Positions 1-8,955 of a DNA stretch of 64,000 bases are shown here, piece after piece (position 1 is the stretch's first letter; each line of letters begins with the position of its first letter). Position numbers and translations under genes: made by a program. The notes under the pieces are model-generated. The model worked only from the letters and a program-made list of their open reading frames with translations, had not been told where the DNA came from and searched no databases. Origin of the DNA: Streptomyces iranensis (GTDB lineage Bacteria > Actinomycetota > Actinomycetes > Streptomycetales > Streptomycetaceae); NCBI RefSeq assembly GCF_017874715.1, contig NZ_JAGGLR010000005.1:62001-126000 (forward strand), read 5' to 3'.

Positions 1-417
1 TCGGTCGAGGGGAACACCATCACCGCCAACTGCGCCGGGGTGTTCATCGTCGGCGACGAGTCGACCCCGCGCGCCGGGGACCTGAACGTCCGCCACAACT
101 CCGTCTACGAGAACAACGCCTACTGCGCGGCCACCGACCGGCTCCCCTTCATCCAGGGCGCCGGCATCGTGCTCACCGGCACCGAGGGCACCCGGGTGAC
201 GGGCAACCAGGTGAACGACAACGTGGGCACCTCGCCCATGTCCGGCGGGATCGTGCTCTTCACCAGCGTCGTCGGCGCCCCCAACGCCAAGAACGCCATC
301 AGCCGGAACGTGATGAGCGGCAACAAGCCCGCCGACCTCGCCGACCGCGACAAGGGCCCCGACAACACCTTCACCGACAACGTATGTGAGCTGTCCGCGC
401 CCACGGGCCGGTGCTGA
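1..417 (+). CDS. Right-handed parallel beta-helix repeat protein, C-terminal part
   Basis: The open frame enters from the left edge and ends at a TGA at 415-417; about 138 residues are visible. The visible part repeats a pattern of N/G-rich turns alternating with short hydrophobic strands (SVEGNTI, GVFIVGDES, VRHNSVYENN, TRVTGNQVNDN, AISRNVMSGN), which is the signature of pectate-lyase-like or NosD-like right-handed beta-helices. It ends in a short tail with two cysteines (VCELSAPTGRC). Such proteins are usually secreted and act on, or bind, polysaccharides, but the catalytic rungs and any signal peptide would lie upstream of the window, so the activity cannot be assigned. It is followed closely by the O-methyltransferase gene, 11 bp beyond its stop. 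Confidence 0.8.
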   Translation, partial: SVEGNTITANCAGVFIVGDESTPRAGDLNVRHNSVYENNAYCAATDRLPFIQGAGIVLTGTEGTRVTGNQVNDNVGTSPMSGGIVLFTSVVGAPNAKNAISRNVMSGNKPADLADRDKGPDNTFTDNVCELSAPTGRC

Positions 418-428
418 GAGGCTGCGAC

Positions 429-1499
429 ATGACCACTGTGGACACCGACAGAGCCGCCGCGGCACAGCCCCCACCGGCCGCGCTCCCGCCGCCCATGCGG
501 CTGCGCGAAGTCGTCTTCGGCGCCGCACGGGCGGCGTCGGTGCGCGCCGCGGTCCGGTTGCGCGTCGCCGACGCGCTGGGCGACCGGCCCGCCTCCATCG
601 GCGAGCTGGCCTCCGCCGTGGACGTCGAGCCCGATCCGCTGCGCCGGCTGCTGCGCTCCCTGGCCTGCTGTCAGATCTTCGCCGAGACCGAGGACGGCCG
701 CTTCCGGCACACCGAGATGTCCCGGCTGCTGCGCGAGGACACCCCGGGCAGCCTGCGCAACATCGCCCTGTGGTGCACCGAGCCGTGGACCTGGGAGGCG
801 TGGCCGCTGCTGGACCGGGCGGTGCGCACCGGCGGCTGTGTCGTCAACGAGATCTACGGCAAGGACTTCTTCGCCTATCTCCATGAGGACGCGCCCGAGT
901 CGGCCCGGGTGTTCGACGCCGCGATGACCACCTCCAGCCGGCAGTCCGCCACCGACGTCGCCGCCTTCCTCGACCTCGACGGGGTCAAGGAAGTGGTGGA
1001 CATCGGCGGCGGCCAGGGGCATGTGCTGGCCAGCCTGCTGGAGAAGCACCCGGCGCTGCACGGCGCGCTGCTGGACCTGCCGCAGGTGGTGGCGCACGCC
1101 GACCCGCGGCTGCGGGACGGCGGGGCACTGGCCTCGCGGGCGACGCTCGTGCCCGGTGACTGCCGCCGCGAGGTCCCCGTCGAGGCCGACCTCTACATCA
1201 TCAAGAACATCCTCGAATGGAACGACGAGAGCACCCGCCGGACGCTCGCCAACGTGGTCGCGGCGGCGCGCCCCGGCGCCAGGGTGGTCGTCATCGAGAA
1301 CCTCGTCGACAACAGCCTGTCCTCCTTCACCACGGCGATGGACCTGTTCCTGCTGCTCAATGTGGGCGGCCGGAAGCACACCGAGGAGAGCATGGTGGCG
1401 CGGATGACCGAGGCCGGTCTGAACGTGACCGACATCCGGCCCGTCAACGGGGCTCTGCATGCCTTCGACTCCACGGTGGGGGTGCCCGGCGCCCCGTGA
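429..1499 (+). CDS. SAM-dependent O-methyltransferase (COMT/TcmN-type), probable spore-pigment tailoring enzyme
   Basis: A 356-aa protein of the class I plant-COMT-like family that methylates hydroxyls of aromatic polyketides. An N-terminal winged-helix dimerisation region (about residues 15-100) is followed by the SAM-binding motif VVDIGGGQGHVLASLL, then LLDLPQVV and GDCRREVP, and a late segment YIIKNILEWNDEST where these enzymes place their catalytic histidine or its replacement: here the residue before the acidic pair is Glu (ILEW rather than the common ILHDW), so the usual catalytic His is not obvious. ATG 429 is preferred over the in-frame GTG at 411 because GAGAGG lies 8 nt upstream of it. 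It is convergent with the sortase gene and shares a strong terminator. Its position beside the whiE locus suggests it methylates the spore pigment; that is inference. Confidence 0.85.
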   Translation: MTTVDTDRAAAAQPPPAALPPPMRLREVVFGAARAASVRAAVRLRVADALGDRPASIGELASAVDVEPDPLRRLLRSLACCQIFAETEDGRFRHTEMSRLLREDTPGSLRNIALWCTEPWTWEAWPLLDRAVRTGGCVVNEIYGKDFFAYLHEDAPESARVFDAAMTTSSRQSATDVAAFLDLDGVKEVVDIGGGQGHVLASLLEKHPALHGALLDLPQVVAHADPRLRDGGALASRATLVPGDCRREVPVEADLYIIKNILEWNDESTRRTLANVVAAARPGARVVVIENLVDNSLSSFTTAMDLFLLLNVGGRKHTEESMVARMTEAGLNVTDIRPVNGALHAFDSTVGVPGAP

Positions 1500-1631
1500 C
1501 GCCCGCGGCGGCCCCCCCCCCGTCCCCGCCCCTTCCCGGCAGCATCGATATGCGGCTCCGCCGCGTGGGGGGCTCCGCCCCAGACCCCGCCCCTCAATCT
1601 CCCCCACACCGTGGGAAGGGGCGGGGAGGGG
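1500..1631. repeat. GC-rich dispersed palindromic intergenic element (copy 1)
   Basis: After the methyltransferase stop comes a block containing GATATGCGGCTCCGCCGCG, GGGGGGCTCCGCCCC and GGGAAGGGGCGGGGAGGGG. The same words recur between the convergent genes at 49003-49180 and in the tandem block at 61130-61560, so this is a dispersed Streptomyces intergenic repeat rather than coding sequence. The many short inverted repeats could fold as RNA. No gene is supported here. Confidence 0.7.
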
Positions 1632-1690
1632 AAAACGCCACCACGGTGCCCGCGTCGTCCGTCCTCGACGACGCGGGCACCGTGGCGTTT
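1632..1690. terminator. Bidirectional terminator between convergent genes
   Basis: A long inverted repeat: the arm at 1667-1690 (GACGACGCGGGCACCGTGGC then GTTT) pairs with 1633-1657 apart from a 3-nt bulge (CAC), leaving a 9-nt loop region. The left end begins AAAA and the right end finishes TTT, so it can act on both strands. It lies between the stop of the methyltransferase (1499, plus strand) and the stop of the sortase gene (1696, minus strand), exactly where a shared terminator is expected. Confidence 0.85.
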
Positions 1691-1695
1691 CTCCG

Positions 1696-2454
1696 TCAGC
1701 TGTACCGGTACGTGGTGAGGTGCGCGAACACCACCACATTGGCCGTGTAGTCCTTGGCCGTGTGGTCATAGGCCCCGCCGCACGTGATCAGCCGCAACTG
1801 GGCGTTCGGGGTGTCCCCGTAGACCTGCTTGTCCGGGAAGGCGTTCTTCTTGAACGTCTTGACCTTGTCGACCACGAAGGTCGCCACGATCCCGTCCTCG
1901 CGGGTGATGGCCACCTTGCTCTTCGGCTTGAGCTGGCCGAGGCCGTAGAACACCGCCGGGCCGATCTTAGTGTCCACATGCCCGGCCACGATGGCGTTGC
2001 CGCGCTCACCGGGCGAGGGGCCGCCCTCGTACCAGCCCACCAGGTTCTGGTCGGTGTCCGGGGGCGGGACGAGCACGCCCGCGGCGTCCAGCGACAGCGG
2101 GGTGAAGGGCGCGCTCACCCCGATCGAGGGGATGTCCAGATGGGAGGCGGGGGAGCGCGGCAGCGCGGGTCCCGGACGGGACTCGGGGGCGGTCGTCGAC
2201 TCCGGGGAATCCGCGTACGCGTCCTCGTTGGAGGTGTCGCTCTCCGGTTCGGAGATGGACGCGGGGGCACTGGCCGCGGGCCGGGCCGACGGGGTGTTCT
2301 GGGAGGCGGCGTCCACGGAGTTGTAGATGAGGAATACGCCGATGAGGGCCGACGCGGCGGCCCAGCGGAGAATGCGGGTGTTGCCATCGGCAGCGCCCTG
2401 CTTGGCCGGCTTTCCCATAGGGGTGCTCGCCTTTCTTACAGCGCCTTGTCTCAT
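1696..2454 (-). CDS. Class F sortase
   Basis: A 252-aa membrane-anchored transpeptidase expected to cleave a C-terminal sorting signal and attach the protein to the cell wall. A hydrophobic anchor spans about residues 29-45, a Ser/Pro/Glu-rich linker runs to about 104, and the sortase fold follows with LDIPSIGV, the catalytic histidine in NAIVAGHVDT (His159), and LRLITCGG (Arg221, Cys225). The AGHVDT and LITCGG signatures are those of actinobacterial class F enzymes. The first codons (MRQGAVRKAS) are encoded by one unit of a 14-15 bp repeat that also fills the upstream spacer, so the in-frame ATG at 2418 (MGKPAKQG) is a real alternative start. The neighbouring upstream gene on the same strand encodes its likely substrate. 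Confidence 0.88.
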   Translation of the reverse strand: MRQGAVRKASTPMGKPAKQGAADGNTRILRWAAASALIGVFLIYNSVDAASQNTPSARPAASAPASISEPESDTSNEDAYADSPESTTAPESRPGPALPRSPASHLDIPSIGVSAPFTPLSLDAAGVLVPPPDTDQNLVGWYEGGPSPGERGNAIVAGHVDTKIGPAVFYGLGQLKPKSKVAITREDGIVATFVVDKVKTFKKNAFPDKQVYGDTPNAQLRLITCGGAYDHTAKDYTANVVVFAHLTTYRYS

Positions 2455-2512
2455 GGCGCCTCAGCTCCTCAGCTCAAGGCGCCTTTCTCACGGGCGCTTT
2501 TCTCACAGCGCT
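2423..2512. repeat. Degenerate 14-15 bp tandem repeat between sortase and surface-protein genes
   Basis: Read on the minus strand, the spacer breaks into units beginning GCG: GCGCTGTGAGAAAA, GCGCCCGTGAGAAAG, a disrupted longer unit with GAGCTGAGGAGCTGAG, GCGCCATGAGACAAG and GCGCTGTAAGAAAG. The last two units contain the annotated start codon and first codons of the sortase. A related 14-bp array in the opposite orientation lies on the other side of the surface-protein gene (3415-3512). Confidence 0.7.
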
Positions 2513-2580
2513 CGTGGAACTGCCGTGGCACCACCGCTCGGCGGAGGTGCCACGGCAGCACTGAATACGAAGAGTCAGGC

Positions 2581-3138
2581 TCAGATCGCGGTGCCGGTCG
2601 GCTTGCGGCGACGCAGGGCGTAGGCGCCGGCGCCGAGGCCACCGAGGAGCAGGACCGAGCCGGCGGCCATGCCACTGCCCGTGGTGGCCATGCCGCCACC
2701 ACCGGTGTGGACGCCACCGCGCGGCTTGTCGCCCTTCTCGTGGTCCTTCCAGTCGCCACCGGACCAGTCGTGGTCCTTCTTGCCGGACCACTCGTGCTCC
2801 CGGCCCTCGTCCTTGCCGTGGGACCAGTCGTCCTCGTCCTTGCCGTGGGAGGAGGACCAGTCGCGCTCGCCGCCCTCGTCCTTGCCCTTCATCTCCTCCT
2901 TGCCGTGCTCTTCTTCCTTGCCGTGGTCCTCCCGGCCTTCCTCGCGGCCGTGGTCGTCCTTGTCCTTCCAGGAGCTGCCGCCCTGGCCGTAGCCGTCCTC
3001 GGAGGACTCCTGGCTGCTCGAGTACCCGCCGTGACCGCCCGGGTCCGAGACGTCGGCGGCGAACGCGGCGGCGGGGGCGCCCAGGGTCAGGGTGGCGGCA
3101 ATCGCCGCCCCGGTGAAGAGTGCGCGAGTAGATCGCAT
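2581..3138 (-). CDS. Small cell-wall surface protein with sortase-type C-terminus
   Basis: A 185-aa exported protein. It starts with a signal peptide (MRSTRALFTGAAIAATLTLG, cleavage near AAAFA-ADV). The middle, about residues 30-135, is a low-complexity segment of Asp, Glu, Lys, His, Gly, Ser and Trp with recurring HGKDE, DHGKEE and DWSGG words; the His/acid content could bind metal ions. The end has the tripartite sorting layout: MATTG, a hydrophobic stretch (about 20 residues, GSVLLLGGLGAGAYAL) and a basic tail RRRKPTGTAI. MATTG resembles the LAXTG/LPXTG sortase motifs with Met for Leu. ATG 3138 is chosen over 3147 because GGAAGG is 10 nt upstream of it and too close to the other. The sortase gene follows on the same strand 127 bp downstream, so it is the obvious partner. 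Confidence 0.82.
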   Translation of the reverse strand: MRSTRALFTGAAIAATLTLGAPAAAFAADVSDPGGHGGYSSSQESSEDGYGQGGSSWKDKDDHGREEGREDHGKEEEHGKEEMKGKDEGGERDWSSSHGKDEDDWSHGKDEGREHEWSGKKDHDWSGGDWKDHEKGDKPRGGVHTGGGGMATTGSGMAAGSVLLLGGLGAGAYALRRRKPTGTAI

Positions 3139-3562
3139 GAGCCACATTCCTTCCGGCGCCGTCGCGATACTGACTATTTGCCAGATAAAGGGATCGCAGC
3201 GGCGTCTTGTCCACCGTCAGCGAAGAGGGCTCCCCCTGCCACTCGGCGCGGCCTGCGATCTGCTCGGTTGTAAGCCCTCTGGGTGGAGATAAGCGCAATG
3301 ATCACTCATTTGCCGCGCGAATGGACTGATGCCCTTTCACCTTTTCGGCAGACATCATTCCGATGAGCCCAGTAGTGTGAGATTTTCGCGCCCGGTGCAT
3401 AACCGACTGGCGGCGCCACACGAAAGACGCCACACGAAAGACGCCACACGAAAGGCGCCACACGAAAGGCGCTGTACGAAGGACGCCGTACGGAAGACGC
3501 CATACGAAAGGGCCGCCGGGAGGTGAACTCCGTCGGCGGCCCCGTGCGGTGCGATGCGTGCG
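3139..3562. other. Intergenic region, surface protein / whiE ORFVII
   Basis: 424 bp with no supported gene. The part next to the surface-protein gene is unusually AT-rich for this window (GACTATTTGCCAGATAAAG near 3171-3189) and should carry its promoter; the part from 3415 is the 14-bp tandem array. The rest (3250-3410) shows no recognisable signal. Confidence 0.6.
3415..3512. repeat. Seven-copy 14-bp tandem repeat
   Basis: Seven back-to-back 14-bp units at 3415, 3429, 3443, 3457, 3471, 3485 and 3499, consensus GCCACACGAAAGRC. The first four differ at a single base; the last three diverge (GCTGTACGAAGGAC, GCCGTACGGAAGAC, GCCATACGAAAGGG). Each unit is 14 bp, not a multiple of 3, and the array is outside any credible gene. 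It lies about 50 bp downstream of the whiE ORFVII stop. Confidence 0.9.
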
Positions 3563-4618
<1,056 letters not shown>

Positions 4619-4619
<1 letters not shown>

Positions 4620-5869
4620 CAGTAATCTCCTTCCGGTCCGCGGAGCACGAGCGCCGCGTTGCAACCCATGAGTCCTCTGCTGAGCACCAGCGCCGTCCGC
4701 GGCTCGGCGGGGCGGGAGCTGCGGGTGACGAGGTCGAGGTCATGGCAGACGTCGGTGACGTACGGGGTCGGAGGCACCACGCGGTGCTCCATGGAGAGCA
4801 GCGCGGCCGCCACGTCCAGCGTGGGAGCCGCGCAGTGCACCCGGCCGAAGCCGGTCTTCGGCGCGGTCACCGGGACCCGGGTGCCGTGCGGCCCGAGGGC
4901 GTCGGCGATCGCCAGCGCCTCGGCGCGGTCCGCCTCGGGCACCCCCAGCGCGTCGGCGAAGACCACGTCGATCTCCTCCGGCGCGCACTCCGCGTCCTCC
5001 AGGGCCACGCGGATGGCCTGGGCGAGCCCCTCCCGGGACCGCTCCCACCGGGACGGCCCGGTGAAGGTCGAGCCGTAACCGGCGATGAAGCCCCGGATCC
5101 GCACCCCGCGGCGCCGGGCGGCCCCCTCCTCCTCCACGACCAGCATCGCCCCGCCCTCCCCGGGCGCGAATCCACAGGCGTCCTCGGTGAACGGCAGATA
5201 GGCCCGGCCCGCGTCGCGGGCCCGGCTGAGCTCGTCCCAGCCGAGCATGCAGACGATGGAGTACGGCGCCAGCGACGCCTCGGAGGCGCCCGCCACCACC
5301 GCGTCCGCCCCCCGCCGGATGGACCGGCGGGCGTGCGCGAGCGCGTCCAGACCGCCGGCCTCGTCGTTCGCCACCACTCCGCAGGGGCCCTTGAACCCGC
5401 CGCGGATGGAGACCTGGCCGGTGCTGGCCGCGTAGAACCAGGCGATGGACTGGTACGGGCCCACATAGCGCGGCCCCTTGCCGTACAGCTGCTGCAGCTC
5501 GCGCTGGCCGAACTCACCGCCCCCGGAGCCGGCGGCGGTCACCACGCCCACGGCGAACGGCGACATGTCGTCCACCGGCAGCTTGGCGTCGTCCAGCGCG
5601 AGATCGGCCGAGGCCATCGCGAAGTGGGTGAAGCGGTCGGTCTGGACGAGGAACCGCTCCTCGATCATCGAGCCCGGGTCGAAGCCGCGTACCTGGCCGC
5701 CGATCCGGACCGGGAAGTGCTCACTGCCCTCGCGGGAGATCCGGTCCAGGAAGGTGATCCCCTCCCGGGTGGCCTTCCAGAAGGCGTCGGTGCCCACTCC
5801 GCCCGGGGCGATCACACCGAGGCCCGTGACGGCCGCGCCCCGGTTGCGGGTGCTCTTCGCGGATGTCAT
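4619..5869 (-). CDS. whiE-ORFIV: Ketosynthase chain-length factor, KS-beta (whiE ORFIV)
   Basis: A 416-aa thiolase-fold protein that pairs with KS-alpha and sets polyketide length. It matches KS-alpha along its length ([12 protein letters not shown] at the start, [21 protein letters not shown] late) but lacks the catalytic cysteine: the equivalent segment is [13 protein letters not shown], placing Glu170 where KS-alpha has Cys. Antibiotic-type chain-length factors usually carry Gln here; an acidic residue is the noteworthy variant. ATG 5869 overlaps the KS-alpha stop (ATGA), which rules out the longer frame extending to 5995. Confidence 0.93.
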
Positions 5870-7134
5870 GCCGCACTCCCGTCCGCCCGGCTCAGCACCA
5901 CCGCGGACTGGAAGCCGCCGAATCCGCTGCCGACCGACAGCACATTGCGCAGCGGGAGGGCGCGGGCGGTGCGCGGGACGTAGTCGAGGTCGCATTCGGG
6001 GTCGGGGGTCTCGTAGTTGGCCGTCGGCGGCACCACGCCATGGGCGAGGGCCATGGCGCAGGCGACCACCTCGATGGCGCCGATCGCCCCCAGGGAATGG
6101 CCCACCATGGACTTGATCGAGCTCATGGGGGTCTTGTACGCGTGCTCGCCCAGGGACCGCTTCACGGCCGCCGTCTCATGGCGGTCGTTCTGCTTGGTGC
6201 CCGAGCCGTGCGCGTTGACGTAGTCGACCTCGGAGCTGTTGACCCGGGCGTGGCCGAGCGCGTGGTCGATCGCCTCGGACATCTCAAGACCCTCACGGGT
6301 CAGACCGGTCATGTGGTACGCGTTGCCGTAGGTGGCGAACCCCCGGAACTCGCAGTAGACCCGCGCCCCTCGGGCCCGAGCGTGCTCCAGCTCCTCCAGG
6401 ATCAGCACGGCGGCGCCCTCGCCGAGGACGAAGCCGTCCCGGTGGGCGTCGAACGGCCGGGACGCGGTGGCCGCGTTGTCGTTGTTCGCCGAGGTGGCCT
6501 TGATCGAGTCGAAGCAGGCCACGGTCAGCGGGGTGATCGGCGAGTCCGCGGCCCCGGCGACGCACACATCGGCCCGGCGCTCCTCGATCGCCTGGAAGGC
6601 GTATCCGATCGCGTCCAGACCGGAGGTGCAGCCGGTGGAGACGGACTGCACCGGGCCCTGCGCCCCGGTCAGCTCCGCCACCCCGGAGGACAGCGCGCTC
6701 GGCGAGAACGCGTGCTGAAGGTGCGGACCCGCCTTGCGGTGGTCCACATCCCAGTGCTCACCGGCGTCGCTCACCTTGACGTAGTCCTGCTCCAGCCGGG
6801 TGGAGGCGGCGACCGCGCTGCCCAGCGAAACCCCTATCCGCCAGGGGTTGAGCGCCTGGAGGTCGAGACCGGAGTCCCGTACCGCCTCCTGGGCCGCCAC
6901 CAGCGCGAACTGCACATAGCGGTCGGAGCGTTCGATCTGCTCGAAGCTCAGACCGCGGGCCAGCGGGTCGAAGTCGCATTCGGCGGCGATCCGGGAGCGG
7001 AACCGCTCCGCGTCGAAGAGCGTGATGTTGCGGGTGGCCGTACGGCCCGCGGTGAGCATGTCCCAGAACGCCGGGACGCCCACACCCCCGGGGGCGACGA
7101 CACCGAGCCCGGTGACCACCACCCGTCGGGTCAC
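5866..7134 (-). CDS. whiE-ORFIII: Beta-ketoacyl synthase, KS-alpha (whiE ORFIII)
   Basis: A 422-aa condensing enzyme that performs the repeated decarboxylative Claisen extensions of the spore pigment. The triad is intact: Cys169 in [11 protein letters not shown], His309 in [12 protein letters not shown] and His346 in [12 protein letters not shown]. It begins at GTG 7134, which overlaps the cupin stop (GTGA), and is followed without gap by KS-beta and ACP. Length and motifs are typical of actinomycete aromatic KS-alpha proteins. Confidence 0.95.
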   Translation of the reverse strand: MTRRVVVTGLGVVAPGGVGVPAFWDMLTAGRTATRNITLFDAERFRSRIAAECDFDPLARGLSFEQIERSDRYVQFALVAAQEAVRDSGLDLQALNPWRIGVSLGSAVAASTRLEQDYVKVSDAGEHWDVDHRKAGPHLQHAFSPSALSSGVAELTGAQGPVQSVSTGCTSGLDAIGYAFQAIEERRADVCVAGAADSPITPLTVACFDSIKATSANNDNAATASRPFDAHRDGFVLGEGAAVLILEELEHARARGARVYCEFRGFATYGNAYHMTGLTREGLEMSEAIDHALGHARVNSSEVDYVNAHGSGTKQNDRHETAAVKRSLGEHAYKTPMSSIKSMVGHSLGAIGAIEVVACAMALAHGVVPPTANYETPDPECDLDYVPRTARALPLRNVLSVGSGFGGFQSAVVLSRADGSAA

Positions 7135-7538
7135 GACGTCGCCTCGGCGGGTTCGGCGGCCTCCGTGTCCACGTGGCCGAGCTCGGGGCGCGGCGCCAGG
7201 GGCCCGAGGTGGAAGACCATCCGGGCCTCGGTGCTCCCCACATTGCGGAACCGGTGCCGCATGTTGATGGGGATCAGGATCGCCTGGTCGGGGCGGAGCG
7301 GATGCGGCTCGCCGTCCAGGTCCACCTCCATGTCGCCGCTGACGACGTACACGAACTCCTCGGAGTACGGGTGGTAGTGCTCGGCGACCCGTTCACCGGG
7401 CCCCACGATGGCCATCCCCATGAAGCCGCTCGTGGCGCCCACCAGAGGCGGTGTGAGCATGGCGCGCACATCGCCACCGCGCCGGCGGTTGGGGGCGACC
7501 GCGGCGAGGTCGACGACGAGAGGGGACTGCGTGGTCAT
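7131..7538 (-). CDS. whiE-ORFII: Cupin-domain protein of spore-pigment synthesis (whiE ORFII)
   Basis: A 135-aa single-domain cupin. The beta-barrel signature [20 protein letters not shown] (metal-binding histidines and a glutamate) and a second motif [18 protein letters not shown] are present, so it probably binds a metal and may act as a cyclase or oxygenase on the polyketide. GGAGG lies 8 nt before ATG 7538. It sits between ORFI and KS-alpha, the standard position of whiE ORFII. Confidence 0.9.
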   Translation of the reverse strand: MTTQSPLVVDLAAVAPNRRRGGDVRAMLTPPLVGATSGFMGMAIVGPGERVAEHYHPYSEEFVYVVSGDMEVDLDGEPHPLRPDQAILIPINMRHRFRNVGSTEARMVFHLGPLAPRPELGHVDTEAAEPAEATS

Positions 7539-7611
7539 GATGAGTTCCTCCAGGTAGCGTTGCGCGGTCCGCGCCACGGGGGTGGAAAGGTGCGAAGGGG
7601 GAGAGACGTCG

Positions 7612-8790
7612 TCAGTGGTCCGCCGACTTGCGGTCGGTGACCGGGGCCATGTCGCAGTCGGCGAGGAAGCGGCGCTGCCCGTCGTCCATGGACAGGTCGA
7701 CCACCGCCCCGTCCGCCCCGAGGTCCAGCAGGCGGCCCAGCACGGCGGCGGCCCGCCGGCCGCTCACACCGGCCGCCATGGCGGGGTTCCGGTCCAGCGG
7801 CACGGCCAGGTCCACCAGCCGCACCACGATGTCGTCACGCTGGAAGATGGTGCTGCTCAGCAGGGTCTTGGCGGTCTGCTCCGCGGTCATCTCCTTGTTC
7901 ACCGCGAGCTCGTCCTGCCGGGCCAGCAGGCTGGCCACCGCCGGGCCGCAGCCGGTCTTGACCGGGTAGAGCAGGGCGTGCCGGTGGACGCCCTGGGCGG
8001 GACGCGGCCCGCCGGCCGTCATGTGGTGGACCACCGGCAGCGAGGCGCGGGCGAAGAACTCCCGTGCCGAGCTGGGGTCGTCGAGGTTGCGGTCCTCCTC
8101 CAGATACGGATTGAGGGCCTCCTCGGCGGCCCTGATCTCCGGCTGCCGGGCCACGAAGCGCAGCGCCGCGGTCAGATCGCCCTTGACCTCCACGGCCCGC
8201 ACCACCCGGTTGCCGCTCATGAACACCGAGGTGCGGGAGAGCCGGGTGGTCTCGTCGACCCGGGCCTCGGGCGAGGCGTAATCGGTAAGGATCTTGGCGA
8301 CGGCATCCTCGCTGCCCGGCTTCACGGTGAAGGTGAGCGCCTGCCGGACCAGCCCGTCACCGACCCGTAGCGCGGCGTCGACGCCCCGGGTGGTCACATC
8401 GACCGGCGCGGACCCGGCGGTCAGGGTCTCCCGCAGGATGCTGAACCGCAGTGAGCGGGTGTCCTCCACACAGCCGTGGAAGGGCTTGACCATCTCCCGG
8501 TGCGCGGGGGAGTCCACCCAGGCGAGGAACGGAGGGGCGCTTTCCCATTCGCTGGTGATCAGCCACTGCGAGGGGTTCTCGATCGACTGGCACAGCTGGT
8601 CGCTGATGTGCCCGGGTACCGCGGCCACCTGCTGGGACAGCTGATCGTAGGCACGGAGAAATCGCTGTTCGGCACCGCTGTTGACCTGCACCAGCAACAC
8701 GACGCGCAATCTGGTGTCCGTGAGAGCGGATTCCACGGTCGTCGGCGACTGGTTCACCGTGGTCTCCGGCATGTCGGACAGGGTGCTCAT
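7612..8790 (-). CDS. whiE-ORFI: SchA/CurD-type spore-pigment protein (whiE ORFI)
   Basis: A 392-aa protein of the SchA/CurD/WhiE-I family found only with spore-pigment type PKS clusters; its reaction is not firmly known. Residues about 25-120 form an antibiotic-monooxygenase-like dimeric barrel ([30 protein letters not shown]), followed by two further SchA-type segments (about 140-270, [13 protein letters not shown]; and 275-385, [10 protein letters not shown] and [13 protein letters not shown]). AAGGAG sits 6 nt upstream of ATG 8790. As first gene of the minus-strand run it defines the promoter side of the pigment operon. Confidence 0.9.
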   Translation of the reverse strand: MSTLSDMPETTVNQSPTTVESALTDTRLRVVLLVQVNSGAEQRFLRAYDQLSQQVAAVPGHISDQLCQSIENPSQWLITSEWESAPPFLAWVDSPAHREMVKPFHGCVEDTRSLRFSILRETLTAGSAPVDVTTRGVDAALRVGDGLVRQALTFTVKPGSEDAVAKILTDYASPEARVDETTRLSRTSVFMSGNRVVRAVEVKGDLTAALRFVARQPEIRAAEEALNPYLEEDRNLDDPSSAREFFARASLPVVHHMTAGGPRPAQGVHRHALLYPVKTGCGPAVASLLARQDELAVNKEMTAEQTAKTLLSSTIFQRDDIVVRLVDLAVPLDRNPAMAAGVSGRRAAAVLGRLLDLGADGAVVDLSMDDGQRRFLADCDMAPVTDRKSADH

Positions 8791-8955
8791 ATTTCACTCC
8801 TTATTTCGCGGACGCGTCCTTCCGGGCATCGAGGACACCCGCCCGTTAGACGATCGTGGAGCGCTCCCACCAATGGCGCGAGATATGTGAGCCATCCGAG
8901 CGAACGCCTGGTCAGCGCCCCGGAGCAGCCCGGAAACAGCGGGCATAGCAGCAAA
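8791..8955. promoter_or_regulatory. Divergent promoter region of the spore-pigment locus
   Basis: 165 bp separate the start of ORFI (minus) from ORFVIII (plus), so promoters for both directions must lie here. Two 10-bp perfect palindromes are visible, GGACGCGTCC (8810-8819) and GGAGCGCTCC (8858-8867), as possible regulator sites. In S. coelicolor the equivalent spacer carries whiEP1 and the sigma-F dependent whiEP2; I could not fix -10/-35 boxes here with confidence. Confidence 0.55.

Noticed and set aside
3415..3512. CRISPR-like array.
   Set aside because: Units are 14 bp and contiguous with no spacers, and no cas gene is present; the same holds for the other tandem arrays.
8476..8955. Longer N-terminus for the whiE ORFVIII hydroxylase (707-aa frame).
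   Set aside because: The extra residues are antisense to ORFI and upstream of the FAD motif that should be near the N-terminus.
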